64,000 nucleotides of DNA from UBA8958 sp964571695. GTDB lineage: Bacteria > Desulfobacterota > Syntrophia > Syntrophales > UBA8958. Shown here piece after piece: positions 28,242 through 37,599 of this stretch. Below the pieces are notes generated by a model. That model was not told where the DNA came from. It ran no database searches and saw only the letters and a program-made list of their open reading frames with translations. The stretch lies in assembly GCA_964571695.1 (NCBI GenBank), contig CAZNDG010000005.1, forward strand, positions 47,650 through 111,649. The letters run 5' to 3'. The position numbers and the translations under genes are program-made. Position 1 is the first letter of the stretch, and each line of letters starts with the position of its first letter.

Positions 28242-30020
28242 CTAAAAGGGAAAGAACAGGGGGATGAGAAACGTCGCCATAACCCAGAAGATGAGGTTCA
28301 GGGGCGTGCCCACCTTGAGGAAATCGGCGAACCGGTATTGGCCGACCCCGTAGATCATCGTATTGGTCTGGTATCCCACGGGGGTCATGAAGCTGGCGGA
28401 GGCGGCAAAGGTGACGCTGACGAGGAAGGGCCGGGGATCCACCCCCATGCCGTTCGCGGCGGCGATGGCGATGGGGGCCAGAAGGACCGCGGTGGCGTTG
28501 TTGGACATGGCGCTGGTCAGGAGGGTCGTGAGGAGATAGAGGGCGGAAAGAATCGCCACGGGTCCCAGATCGACCAGCAGGGCGATCATCCGGTCCGACA
28601 GATAAACGGCGGCGCCGGTGTTCTCCAGGGCGACGCCCAGGGAGATGATCCCTCCCAGGAGAAAGATGACCTTCCACTCGATGGCCTCATAGGCCTCTTC
28701 CAGGGACAGGCAGCCGGCGGCGATGAGGAGCAGGGCGCCTATAATGGCGGCGACCATGATGGGCAGGAGGCCCAAGGAGGCCGTGAGGACGACGCCGGCG
28801 ATGATGGCCAGGGCGGGGATGATCTTCTTTTTCCGGTAACTGGGCACGGGAATTTCCGAGACGACGACGAAGTTCCGGTCATTTCTTATCCTCTCCCAGT
28901 TTTCCCGGCGCGCCTCCACCAGGATGGCGTCGCCGGCCCGGAGGCGGGTTTCGGAAAAGGCGGTGTTGAACAACTGTCCGCGGTGGCGCAGGGCCAGGGC
29001 GGTGGCCCGAAAAACGTTCCGGAAGCGGGCGGATTTGATTGTCTTCCCCACCAGGGAGGAATTGGGGGCGACGACCACCTCGGAGAGCCGCAGATCTTCG
29101 CAATGGAAATCGTCGTCCCGGAGCTCGCAATCCGTGGTCGTGCGGATCCCCATGCGGTCCTTCAATTTCTGGAGCTGGCGCAGGTCGCAGCGGACCCGGA
29201 GGAGGTCGTTTTCCCGGAGGACGATCTCCGCCAGGGGAGCCTGGAGCCGCTTGGCATCCCGGATCACTTCCAGGATGTCGATTTCCAGTTCCCGAACGAG
29301 GGGCGAGGTGGCTACGGTGGCGCCGATGGATTTTGCCCCTTTGATTAGGACAATGTCCGTCAAGTAATCGTTCATCCGGTATTTTTCCGTGAGGTTGGCG
29401 GCCGCGGCCCGCTCCGGGATCATCCGGATGCCGAAGACGGTAAGATAGATAAGCCCGGCCGCGAAAAAGACCAGTCCCAGGGCGCTGAACTCGAACATGC
29501 CGAAGGCGGGCAGGCCGTGCTCGACGGCGATGGCGCTGACCAGGATGTTCGTGGAGGTGCCGATGAGGGTGCAGATGCCGCCGAACATGGAGGCGAAGGA
29601 TACGGGCATGAGGAGACGGGAGGGGCTCAGGTTGTCGGTTGCCGACAACCCCAGGAGGATGGGGATGAAAACGGCGATTACCGGGGTATTGTTGATGAAG
29701 GCGGATACGACGCCCACGACGATCATGGTCCCCACGAGGCCCGCCCAGTAGTTGAACCGGAAGGCCCGGGAGACGACCTCGCCAAGGAAATTGACCGCGC
29801 CGGTCTTCGTCAGGGCGGCGCTCAGGACGAACATGGCCCCCACGGTGACGGTGGCGGTGTTGCTGAAGCCGGCAAGCCCCTCCGCCGGCGACACGATGCC
29901 CGTCAGAAGGAGCACGGACATGACGATGAGGGCGGTGAGATCCACGGGGATCTTTTCCGACGCAAAGAGGATCACCGCGCCGGCGATCACCCCCAGCACG
30001 ATCAGCATTTCTCCGGTCAT
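28242..30020 (-). CDS. SLC13/DASS-type anion:Na+ symporter with two RCK_C domains
   Basis: The 592-residue protein has about ten membrane helices in two halves (N-terminal FINNTPVIAVFIPI and C-terminal SNNATAVLLAPIAIAAANGM motifs of the ArsB/NhaD/DASS group). They are separated by a soluble insert (about 205-380) of two RCK_C/TrkA_C units. Such proteins import sulfate, dicarboxylates or similar anions with Na+; the substrate cannot be told from sequence. The insert suggests ligand control. Confidence 0.88.
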   Translation of the reverse strand: MTGEMLIVLGVIAGAVILFASEKIPVDLTALIVMSVLLLTGIVSPAEGLAGFSNTATVTVGAMFVLSAALTKTGAVNFLGEVVSRAFRFNYWAGLVGTMIVVGVVSAFINNTPVIAVFIPILLGLSATDNLSPSRLLMPVSFASMFGGICTLIGTSTNILVSAIAVEHGLPAFGMFEFSALGLVFFAAGLIYLTVFGIRMIPERAAAANLTEKYRMNDYLTDIVLIKGAKSIGATVATSPLVRELEIDILEVIRDAKRLQAPLAEIVLRENDLLRVRCDLRQLQKLKDRMGIRTTTDCELRDDDFHCEDLRLSEVVVAPNSSLVGKTIKSARFRNVFRATALALRHRGQLFNTAFSETRLRAGDAILVEARRENWERIRNDRNFVVVSEIPVPSYRKKKIIPALAIIAGVVLTASLGLLPIMVAAIIGALLLIAAGCLSLEEAYEAIEWKVIFLLGGIISLGVALENTGAAVYLSDRMIALLVDLGPVAILSALYLLTTLLTSAMSNNATAVLLAPIAIAAANGMGVDPRPFLVSVTFAASASFMTPVGYQTNTMIYGVGQYRFADFLKVGTPLNLIFWVMATFLIPLFFPF

Positions 30021-30052
30021 GACTTCCTGGTCCCCGCTTTTGTCATGCTCCT

Positions 30053-31402
30053 TCAGTTCTCATACAACACCTTGAATTTCCTCCCCTCTAGGCGGGAGGC
30101 AAGCCAACGCTGGATCTTTTTCCGGTCGGCGCCGCCCAGGGAACCCTTCTTGATCCGGAAGACGATGACCTCAACCTTTTCCGGTCCGGCGGCGCCTTTG
30201 AACGCCGCGGCTTCGGCATAGGTGCAGCCGGTGATCTGGGGATACATGGGTTTCAACTCCGCCAGGAGCTGTTTGCCCATCTCGCCCCGCCGCCGCACCG
30301 TTTCCTGAAGATCTTCCCGCTCCTTGATCACCATGTTCAGGCGGTTGATTTCCCCCTTAAGGGCGTTCATCTGGTCGTCCCGGCTTTTTATTTCCCCTTT
30401 CAGACTGTCAAGCTGGGTTTCCCGGCTCCGGACATCATCGAAGGAAAAACCCTGTTTGAAAACCAGTTGGACCTCATCGAGGGAAAAGTCCTTCGCCCGC
30501 TCGGCGATGAGCCGCTTCTGCATGTCGTTGAGGGAGCTGCCGCCGTAGATGAGGGTGATCGTCTTGCCGGTGGGATCGATCTCGTCCTTCAGGAGATAAT
30601 TGCCCTCCACGATGCTCACGTTTCTCGTGAACCGGGAGGCGCTCTCCAGGAAGGCCTCCTTTTTCACCAGCCCGTAGCCGAAATAGATGCTGGGGATGAT
30701 GGTGATGAGGATCACCAGGGTGATGATCCGGTTGATCCGCCTTTTCCGGGCGTCGTCCAGGACGGTGCGGATGGGGAAATTAAGCACCTGGGAGATGGCG
30801 ACGGAGGACAGGGCGATAAAGACCGTATTGATGGTGAAAAGATACAGCGCCCCGAAGAAAAAGGAGAACTTGCCCGTGGCCAGGCCGTATCCCGCCGTGC
30901 ATAGGGGAGGCATGAGGGCCGTGGCGATGGCGACGCCGGGGATGACGTTGCCCTTGTTCTTGCTGCTGATGGCCACGATCCCCGCCAGACCACCGAACAG
31001 GGCGATGAGGACGTCGTAGATGGTGGGGCTGGTCCGGGCCAGCAACTCGGAGTGGGCCGTGGAAACGGGGCTGATGGCGAAATAGAAGGTGGAGGCCACG
31101 AGGCTGGCCATGACGGCAAAGGAGAAATTTTTGACCGCCCGGCGGAAGAGGTGGAAATTATAGGTGGCCAGACTGTAGCCCATGCCGTTGATGGGGCCCA
31201 TCAAGGGGGAGATCAGCATGGCGCCGATGATCACCGCCGTGGAATTCATGTTCAGGCCCACGGAGGCCACGATGATGGCAAAGGCGAGGATCCAGAGGTT
31301 CGTTCCCTTGAAGATTATGTCTTTTTCGATGGCGGCGTGGATCTTTTCGCAATCATCGATGTCACTGTCCAGATTCAGGGAATGGAGCAGTTTTCTGATC
31401 AT
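30053..31402 (-). CDS. DUF389 family membrane protein
   Basis: The 449-residue protein has the DUF389 core of about six helices with GAMLISPLMGPINGMGYSLA and VAIATALMPPLCTAGYGLA. A soluble tail follows, with a coiled-coil (residues about 345-395, EIKSRDDQMNALKGEINRLN) and a periplasmic or cytosolic alpha/beta end. The function of the family is unknown. AAGGAG precedes the ATG. Confidence 0.88.
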   Translation of the reverse strand: MIRKLLHSLNLDSDIDDCEKIHAAIEKDIIFKGTNLWILAFAIIVASVGLNMNSTAVIIGAMLISPLMGPINGMGYSLATYNFHLFRRAVKNFSFAVMASLVASTFYFAISPVSTAHSELLARTSPTIYDVLIALFGGLAGIVAISSKNKGNVIPGVAIATALMPPLCTAGYGLATGKFSFFFGALYLFTINTVFIALSSVAISQVLNFPIRTVLDDARKRRINRIITLVILITIIPSIYFGYGLVKKEAFLESASRFTRNVSIVEGNYLLKDEIDPTGKTITLIYGGSSLNDMQKRLIAERAKDFSLDEVQLVFKQGFSFDDVRSRETQLDSLKGEIKSRDDQMNALKGEINRLNMVIKEREDLQETVRRRGEMGKQLLAELKPMYPQITGCTYAEAAAFKGAAGPEKVEVIVFRIKKGSLGGADRKKIQRWLASRLEGRKFKVLYEN

Positions 31403-31484
31403 GATAGACTCCTTGTCGCTTTGCCGTTCCTCCCGGCTGCCGGGAAGAACGGGCGATATGGGAGGCGGCGCCGCGCCTGTCCCG

Positions 31485-32108
31485 CTATAGATTCGCGCCC
31501 CACCATTTGACGAGCACGAAACCGCCGATGAGGAGAATGGTGAAGAGAATGGCGAGCCAGTTGAAGTAGCGGTCGATGAAGCTTTTGATCTGCGATCCGA
31601 ATTTCCAGATCAGGAAGGCGACCAGAAAGAACCGGGCCCCGCGGCTGACGATGGAGGCGATGAGGAACATCGGCAGGTTGATGTTGAATGCCCCGCCGGA
31701 GACGGTGAACACCTTGTAGGGGATGGGGGTGAACCCGGCGGTGAAGATGATCCAGAAATTCCATTTTTCGAACAGGCCCTGGATGTAGCGGAACAGCTCC
31801 ACGGAAAATCCCGGGATGTGCTGGAAGAAGAACCAGGCCACGGAGGAGAAATTATCCGGGCCGGACCACCAGACGTAGTAACCGATGGCGTAGCCGAACA
31901 GCGCCCCTAACACCGAGGCCGTGGTGCAGTTGGCGGCGAAGCGGAAGGCCTTGTTCCGCCCCCCCAGGACCAGGGCGATGAGGAGGGGGTCCGGCGGGAT
32001 GGGAAAGAAGGAGGATTCCATAAAGGACAAAATGAACAGGGCCGGCGCCCCGTATGGGGTGTCGGCCCAGTGGAGAACCCAGTCATAAAGTTTCCGCAGC
32101 GCCTTCAT
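31485..32108 (-). CDS. YqaA/DedA-like inner membrane protein
   Basis: The 207-residue protein has four or five membrane helices and motifs of the YqaA branch of the SNARE-associated/DedA superfamily: ESSFFPIPPDPLLIALVLGG and FTAGFTPIPYKVFTVSGGAF. The superfamily is linked to lipid flipping and membrane homeostasis, but this branch is not assigned a substrate. The ribosome site is weak. Confidence 0.85.
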   Translation of the reverse strand: MKALRKLYDWVLHWADTPYGAPALFILSFMESSFFPIPPDPLLIALVLGGRNKAFRFAANCTTASVLGALFGYAIGYYVWWSGPDNFSSVAWFFFQHIPGFSVELFRYIQGLFEKWNFWIIFTAGFTPIPYKVFTVSGGAFNINLPMFLIASIVSRGARFFLVAFLIWKFGSQIKSFIDRYFNWLAILFTILLIGGFVLVKWWGANL

Positions 32109-32326
32109 GGTTCGGAGTGTATCGGTTATAACGAACTTGTGAACATCAATTCTTATGTCTCGCTTCGCCCCGGCAATGTGGTCCCGCGACCGCTCCGGAA
32201 GTTGCGGGCGGCGGCGACCCTTTGTCCGGGTAAGTATAAATGCCCGCGGTTGTGGGCGGGGTCAGGCTATCTTTCCCGCCCGTGTCAATGTAACCAGCCA
32301 TAGCGCATTTTTTTCGTCAAGGCAAT

Positions 32327-35032
32327 CTAATTGGCCATCTTCTTCAGCAGTTGTTCCAGCTTCCGGATCTCTTCTCCGTAACCGGCCCAATTGCCCTGGC
32401 GCTGCATATCCGCGGCCCGCTGGTAGGTCTTCATAGCCTCGGCCGCCAGTTCCTTCACGGAGGTGCGTCCGGGAGCGGCGGCCGCCGCCGGGGCGCCCGC
32501 CGTTGTCGCCGTCGCCGCCCCGGCCTTCCGGCTGCCGAAGAGGCGCTGGAGGGCCAGTTCGAGATTTTCCTCCATGACTACCTCGTTTTCGTAGGCGACG
32601 ATGACCCGGCGCAGCTCCGGGAGACCCACGGCATCCGACGCGGCCAGGTAGAGGGGCTGCACGTAGAGGAGGGACCGTTCCACGGGGATGACGAGGAGGC
32701 TCCCCCGGATGACCCGGGAGCCGCGCTGGCTCCAGAGGGTGAGCTGCTGGGAGATATAGGAATCCTGGTTGATCCGGGCGTCAACCTGCTTGGGACCGAA
32801 GACCAGACGGTCCCGGGGGAAGGTATAGACGACGAGTTTGCCGTAATTAGGGTCGTCGCACCGCGCCGCCAGCCACGCGGCGAGGTTGTCCCGCTTTGCC
32901 GGCGTGTAGGGAAGCAGGAGGATATACTCTTCCCGCTTCTCGCTGGGGAGCTTCATGATGGTGTAGTAGGGCTGCATCGCTTTCTCATCGAAGGCGGGTA
33001 TTTCCCAGAGATTCTCCTTGTTGTAGAAGATCTTCGGGTCCGTCATGTGATAGGCGGCATATATGGAGGCCTGCAACTGGAGGAGCCACTGGGGGTAGCG
33101 GATATGGCGTTTCAGATCCTCCGGCATGGCGGCCAGGTCCTTGAATAGGGCCGGGAAGATCCGCCGGTAAACCTGGATGATCTTGTCCGTGGGGTCGCTT
33201 ATGTAGTAGGTTGCCGTTCCGTCGTAGGCGTCGAGGGTGGCCTTGACGGCATTGCGGACATAGTTGATCCGCCGGACCGAGGGTTTGGAGTAGGGTAGGC
33301 GCGACGACGCCGTATAGGCGTCCACCATCCAGACCAGACGGCCGTCGTCGGTGATCACCAGGTAGGGATCTTGGTCGAAGAGGAGAAAGGGCGCGATCTT
33401 CTGGAATCTTTCCTTGACGTTGCGGAAGAAGAGGATCTTGCTGTCGGCGGTGATGTCGGAGGAGAAGAAGATCTTTTCCGTCTGGTATTTCAGTGAGAAG
33501 AGGAGGCGGCGGGGCAGGGAGCCCGTCTTCACGCCTCCGGCGCCGCCGTAGGATGTATAGATGTTGCCTCCTTCCGGGGTGGGATAGCTGAACTCGGGGA
33601 TCTTGGTCTTGACGATCACGTAATCATTGGACATCTCTCCATAATAGATCTCCGGGCGCTGCACCTTGAGATCCGTGGAGCCGACCGGCGGGATGTCCTT
33701 GATGAAGAATTCCGGCAGGCCCTCCCGGCTGATCCGGCTCACCGGACCCATGGTGATGCCGTTGCCGTGGGTGAAGATCAGGCGTTCGTTGATCCAGTTC
33801 TTGCTGGGCAGATCGGCATAGGAGAGTTCCCGGGGCGACAGCATGACCTGGAGATACTGCCCGTTCACGGTATAGCGGTCGTTGTCCACGTCCTGAAACC
33901 GGTAGTACGTCCGGATCTGCTGCAACTGGCTGTAGGTGCGCAGGAGCGGGGAGTGATCCCAGAGGCGGATGTTCCGGATCGTCGCGTCGTTTTTATCGAT
34001 GTCCCGTCCCGTGAGATTGTAATCCACATCGAAGGGAATCTCCTCGATGCGGTCCAGATCGTAGCCCAGGCGGGTCATGCGGATATTGTTTTCGATGTAG
34101 GGGGTTTCCATGATCATCTCATTGGGGGCGACCTTGAACTTCTGGAGGAGGGCCGGATAGATCATGATGCCGATGAAATAGACGGCGAACAGGGCGCCCA
34201 GGGAGATCATGGTCAGGCGCCGCTGCCTTTTGAACATCCCTGCGATCAGGACCGCCCCGGCGGCCGGGGCCAGGAAGGTAAGGAGTCGGTAGGCCGCGAG
34301 CTTGGCATGGACATCCGTGTAGCTCGCTCCGAAGATGACGCCGTGTTCCGCGTAGAGCATCCTCAGTGCCTCGAGATAGAAGCCCGGACCCATGTTGATG
34401 ATCATTAGGCCGATGAGAATGCCCAGGTGCCGCTTGACCCGGGGATCGATCGTTATCTGTCGCTGGTTGACGAGAATCCCGCCGCCCAGGAAATAGACGA
34501 TCCCCGCCAGGATGGCGCAGAGGATGAGGGTAAAATCGACGAACTGCTTGAGGGATTCGAAAAAGGGATACTGGAAGAGATAAAAGCCGATATCCCTCCC
34601 GAATACCGGATCGTTTTGACCGACGTTCAGGGCGTTGGCGAACAGCAGGATTTCGGACCACAGGGAGGAGCCCCATTTTCCCATCATGAATGTTACGACC
34701 AGGAGGATGAAGAAGGTAACCGCCCGCTGGATGGTCCGTAGGGGGGCGAGATTGATCGTGATGGGGGTGCCGCTGATGTTGTACTGATCCGGGCGGCTGA
34801 ATTCGACGCGCCGGGCGAAGTAGAGATTGACCAGGGCGGCGCCGAGGAACAGGAGGCCGAAAAGGAAGCCCGCGGCGATCTGCGTGGTAAGCGTTTTGGT
34901 GAAGACGGCGGTGTAGCCCGTTTCGGCAAAAAATAGCCAGTCGATGTAGAGGTTGAGCAGGGAAGACAAAAGCGGCGCCACGACGAGGATGACCAGCAGA
35001 ACGGCGATAAAGATCAGATTGGCCTTTTTCAT
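32327..35032 (-). CDS. UPF0182 family membrane protein
   Basis: The 901-residue protein has about seven N-terminal membrane helices (residues 5-290) and a very large extracytoplasmic domain with FTHGNGITMGPV, EIYYGEMSNDYVIV and QLTLWSQRGSRVIRGSLLVIPVE (in outline), all marks of UPF0182. The C-terminus holds an Ala-rich linker and a helical DUF-like tail. No function is established for the family. I chose ATG 35032, five bases after AAGGAG, over the in-frame GTG at 35038. Confidence 0.9.
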   Translation of the reverse strand: MKKANLIFIAVLLVILVVAPLLSSLLNLYIDWLFFAETGYTAVFTKTLTTQIAAGFLFGLLFLGAALVNLYFARRVEFSRPDQYNISGTPITINLAPLRTIQRAVTFFILLVVTFMMGKWGSSLWSEILLFANALNVGQNDPVFGRDIGFYLFQYPFFESLKQFVDFTLILCAILAGIVYFLGGGILVNQRQITIDPRVKRHLGILIGLMIINMGPGFYLEALRMLYAEHGVIFGASYTDVHAKLAAYRLLTFLAPAAGAVLIAGMFKRQRRLTMISLGALFAVYFIGIMIYPALLQKFKVAPNEMIMETPYIENNIRMTRLGYDLDRIEEIPFDVDYNLTGRDIDKNDATIRNIRLWDHSPLLRTYSQLQQIRTYYRFQDVDNDRYTVNGQYLQVMLSPRELSYADLPSKNWINERLIFTHGNGITMGPVSRISREGLPEFFIKDIPPVGSTDLKVQRPEIYYGEMSNDYVIVKTKIPEFSYPTPEGGNIYTSYGGAGGVKTGSLPRRLLFSLKYQTEKIFFSSDITADSKILFFRNVKERFQKIAPFLLFDQDPYLVITDDGRLVWMVDAYTASSRLPYSKPSVRRINYVRNAVKATLDAYDGTATYYISDPTDKIIQVYRRIFPALFKDLAAMPEDLKRHIRYPQWLLQLQASIYAAYHMTDPKIFYNKENLWEIPAFDEKAMQPYYTIMKLPSEKREEYILLLPYTPAKRDNLAAWLAARCDDPNYGKLVVYTFPRDRLVFGPKQVDARINQDSYISQQLTLWSQRGSRVIRGSLLVIPVERSLLYVQPLYLAASDAVGLPELRRVIVAYENEVVMEENLELALQRLFGSRKAGAATATTAGAPAAAAAPGRTSVKELAAEAMKTYQRAADMQRQGNWAGYGEEIRKLEQLLKKMAN

Positions 35033-35135
35033 TTGCACTCCTTGAGGTTTGTGTCCCTGTTCATAATCGGGAACGATTTATAAAGCAAGCACCGGCTTGC
35101 CCGCGGGATACCCAGGTTGGATACGCGCCGGGATT

Positions 35136-36344
35136 TCACGAGTTGTCCGCTTCCACTGCCTCCTGGAGCCGGTCCGAGAAATCCGGTACGGCCGCCTCCA
35201 CCCGGACCCAGGCGGGGAGCATGGGGACCCCCACGGGGTCGCTGATGAATTCGTCGATGGCCGTCCGGAGGGAGCCGACGAAGGCCTCGACCGCTTCGAT
35301 CTCGCTGTGCCGGTCGTAGTGGATGCCGTTTAAGAGGGTCAGGGCGTGGTATTTTTCGATGGCGATCCGGGATTCCTGGATATAGGCCGTAAGCAGGGTG
35401 CGGTAGAAGGCCTCGCTCATCACCACCCCGTCCTGGGAAAGGACCCGGAAGAGGGTCTGAGCGATCTCGTTGGCCATCCTGATCAGCCCCTGGTCGGGCT
35501 TATCCTTGTCCAGGAGCTGGTGCTTGTGCTCGTAGGATTCGATGACCTCTACCTGGCAGATGCGGTTTACCGAGGTGCGCTGGTAAACCTCGCTCAGCAG
35601 CGATACCTCAAGCCCCCAGGTCGGGGAGATCCGCAGGTCCCGGGCCAGACTGCTGATGAGGGCGAATTCCCCCGAGAGGGCGTAGCGGAAATTGTCCAGG
35701 TAGGACAGAAAGGGGTTGAAGCCCAGGACCCGGCGCAGCGTCCGGACCAGGGGCGTATAGAAGAGCCTGACCACCCGGCCGTAGAGGCGGTCAGTCACCC
35801 GGGCGTAATAGCCTTTGCTGAATTCAAGGCTGATGGCCGGGTGGGCGACGGGATACAGGAGGCGGGCCAGGATCTCACGCTCGTAGTTGACGATGTCGCT
35901 GTCGTGAAGGGCGATGGCGTAAACGGAGCGGTCGGAGAGGATGTAGCCCATGGTCATCCAGACCGATCTTCCCTTGCCGGGCATGTCGAGGGTGAAGTCG
36001 TTCTCCCTGAGGACCCGGTAGAGTTCCTGCATCCGGGGACCGTCGTGCCAGACGACCCTGGTGGCCGTGGGCAGGGCGGCCATGATTTCCCGGACCCGCT
36101 GGAATTGCTCCCGGTCGGCCCGGTCGAGGGAGAGGACGATTTGGTAGAGATAATTAACCTTTTTCAATTCATTTATGATCTTCGGGATGGCCGGCGTTTC
36201 GAATTCCGAGTAGAGGGCCGGCAGCAGCAGGGTCATATTCCGCCGCCGGGCGATGATGCGCAACTCCTCCTCGATGGCCGCCACGGGGCGATCCTTGAGT
36301 TTTTGCAGGGTGGTGATCATGCCGTGTTGCCAAAAATCAGCCAT
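35136..36344 (-). CDS. Glucosyl-3-phosphoglycerate synthase-like glycosyltransferase (GT81-like)
   Basis: The 402-residue protein has a GT-A fold with the metal-binding HDSDI motif (residues about 148-152), PGKGRSVWMTMGY before it, and the LSGEFALISSLARDLRISPTWGLEVSLL region. The latter closely resembles the acceptor-site segment of GpgS, which transfers glucose from a nucleotide sugar to 3-phosphoglycerate. Neighbours are a second glycosyltransferase, a glycerate kinase and an MpgP-like phosphatase, which fits glycosylglycerate synthesis. The exact donor and acceptor are inferred. AAAGGAG precedes the ATG; it overlaps the previous gene by 8 bases. Confidence 0.75.
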   Translation of the reverse strand: MADFWQHGMITTLQKLKDRPVAAIEEELRIIARRRNMTLLLPALYSEFETPAIPKIINELKKVNYLYQIVLSLDRADREQFQRVREIMAALPTATRVVWHDGPRMQELYRVLRENDFTLDMPGKGRSVWMTMGYILSDRSVYAIALHDSDIVNYEREILARLLYPVAHPAISLEFSKGYYARVTDRLYGRVVRLFYTPLVRTLRRVLGFNPFLSYLDNFRYALSGEFALISSLARDLRISPTWGLEVSLLSEVYQRTSVNRICQVEVIESYEHKHQLLDKDKPDQGLIRMANEIAQTLFRVLSQDGVVMSEAFYRTLLTAYIQESRIAIEKYHALTLLNGIHYDRHSEIEAVEAFVGSLRTAIDEFISDPVGVPMLPAWVRVEAAVPDFSDRLQEAVEADNS

Positions 36345-37599
36345 TTCTAATCTCCTTTCTTGTCCAAACGGCCCGCAGGTGATCTTTCAGGGTCTCGAAC
36401 ATGAAGGCCTGGGTTTCAAAATGTTCTTCCGCGGCGTCGCCGTCCTTGTCTTTGAGTTCGTTTACAAGCGAGGCGACCCGTCCGTAGTACAGGGGGATGA
36501 GGGTGTCCAGAAGCTTGAAGCGCTGGCGGGGAGTGGCGTGAAAGGCCCCGGCGTAACAATAGACCATCCGGACCCAGGTTTCGATGGGCATCCGGAACCT
36601 GTCCCGGGCGCCGTTGCGGGCCAACTGCCGGATGATTTCATAGTCCCCCTCCATGATGACGTTCCGCCAGACGCCCCGGAAATTCCGGTAGCCCGTGCGG
36701 AAATAATCGATCAGGGCGTCATGGTCGATTATGAATTCCTTCGGCTGGGACCCGGTGTAAACCCCGAAGCTCGGGACGGGTTGGGAGCCCGTGACGTTTC
36801 GCCAGTAGCGCTCGTTTTGGTCCATAAGCTGGAATGTGGTGCCGACGACCTGGCGGAACATGGGACCCAGATCGGCGGTGGGATCCTTTTCCCCGTGGAT
36901 CTTGGCTCCCAGCCTCGTCTGACAGATCCGGTAGCCCTCCACGATGGCCGTGGTGGTCATCCAGATGTCGATGCCGAAGCGGGCGACGTCGGTTTCCCAG
37001 ACTTCCTCCTGGAGATACCGACGGACAAGCGGCGCGGAGATGCCGAAATCACCGCCGATGGGCTGGCGGATGCGGCATCCGTAGAGGGCACGGGTCAGGT
37101 TGTAGGCAATGGTATTGGTGATGGTACCGTCGAGTTTGTAGCGTCGGTAATCCGGGGCCACATAGTCGTAACCCAAAAAGATGGGTTCCAAGACGTTCTT
37201 GATCCATTCCGGGGTGATGGAGATGAGATCGGAATCGAAGACAGCCACCGCCTTGGCCTTTAGGAAATCGGCGGCCTCGAAGATCGCCTTGAGGCCGGTG
37301 CCCTTGCCGGGCATGCCCCGGTAGATGGTGACGATCTTGTTGATATGGAAGGAATCGACGGTGACCAGATTGGCCACCTCCCGGGTGTCGTCCGTGGAGC
37401 CGCCGTCGGAGATCATGACCAGGACCCGGTATCCCGGATAGTGCTCGTTGAGCCCCTTGATGATGGTCTGGATTACATGGACGATATAGGGGGCGCTGTA
37501 GTAGGCGGGGACGCCCACGACGATGTCCGTCTCCCGGAGTAGTTCGATCTTCCGGCGCACATGTTCCCGGAGGGTGGTGGTGAATCGAATCGGTTCCAT
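36337..37599 (-). CDS. Family 2-type glycosyltransferase, possibly mannosyl/glucosyl-phosphoglycerate synthase
   Basis: The 420-residue protein has a GT-A nucleotide-sugar fold: VGVPAYYSAPYIVHVIQTI, ISDGGSTDDT, PGKGTGLKAIF and the metal-binding FDSDLIS, then IGGDFGISAPLVRRYL. It resembles the glucosyl- and mannosylglucosyl-phosphoglycerate synthases more than cell-wall transferases. Its ATG overlaps the glycerate kinase stop by one base (TAATG). With the GT81-like enzyme downstream it may add a second sugar, giving a disaccharide glycerate. That assignment is inference. Confidence 0.7.
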   Translation of the reverse strand: MEPIRFTTTLREHVRRKIELLRETDIVVGVPAYYSAPYIVHVIQTIIKGLNEHYPGYRVLVMISDGGSTDDTREVANLVTVDSFHINKIVTIYRGMPGKGTGLKAIFEAADFLKAKAVAVFDSDLISITPEWIKNVLEPIFLGYDYVAPDYRRYKLDGTITNTIAYNLTRALYGCRIRQPIGGDFGISAPLVRRYLQEEVWETDVARFGIDIWMTTTAIVEGYRICQTRLGAKIHGEKDPTADLGPMFRQVVGTTFQLMDQNERYWRNVTGSQPVPSFGVYTGSQPKEFIIDHDALIDYFRTGYRNFRGVWRNVIMEGDYEIIRQLARNGARDRFRMPIETWVRMVYCYAGAFHATPRQRFKLLDTLIPLYYGRVASLVNELKDKDGDAAEEHFETQAFMFETLKDHLRAVWTRKEIRNG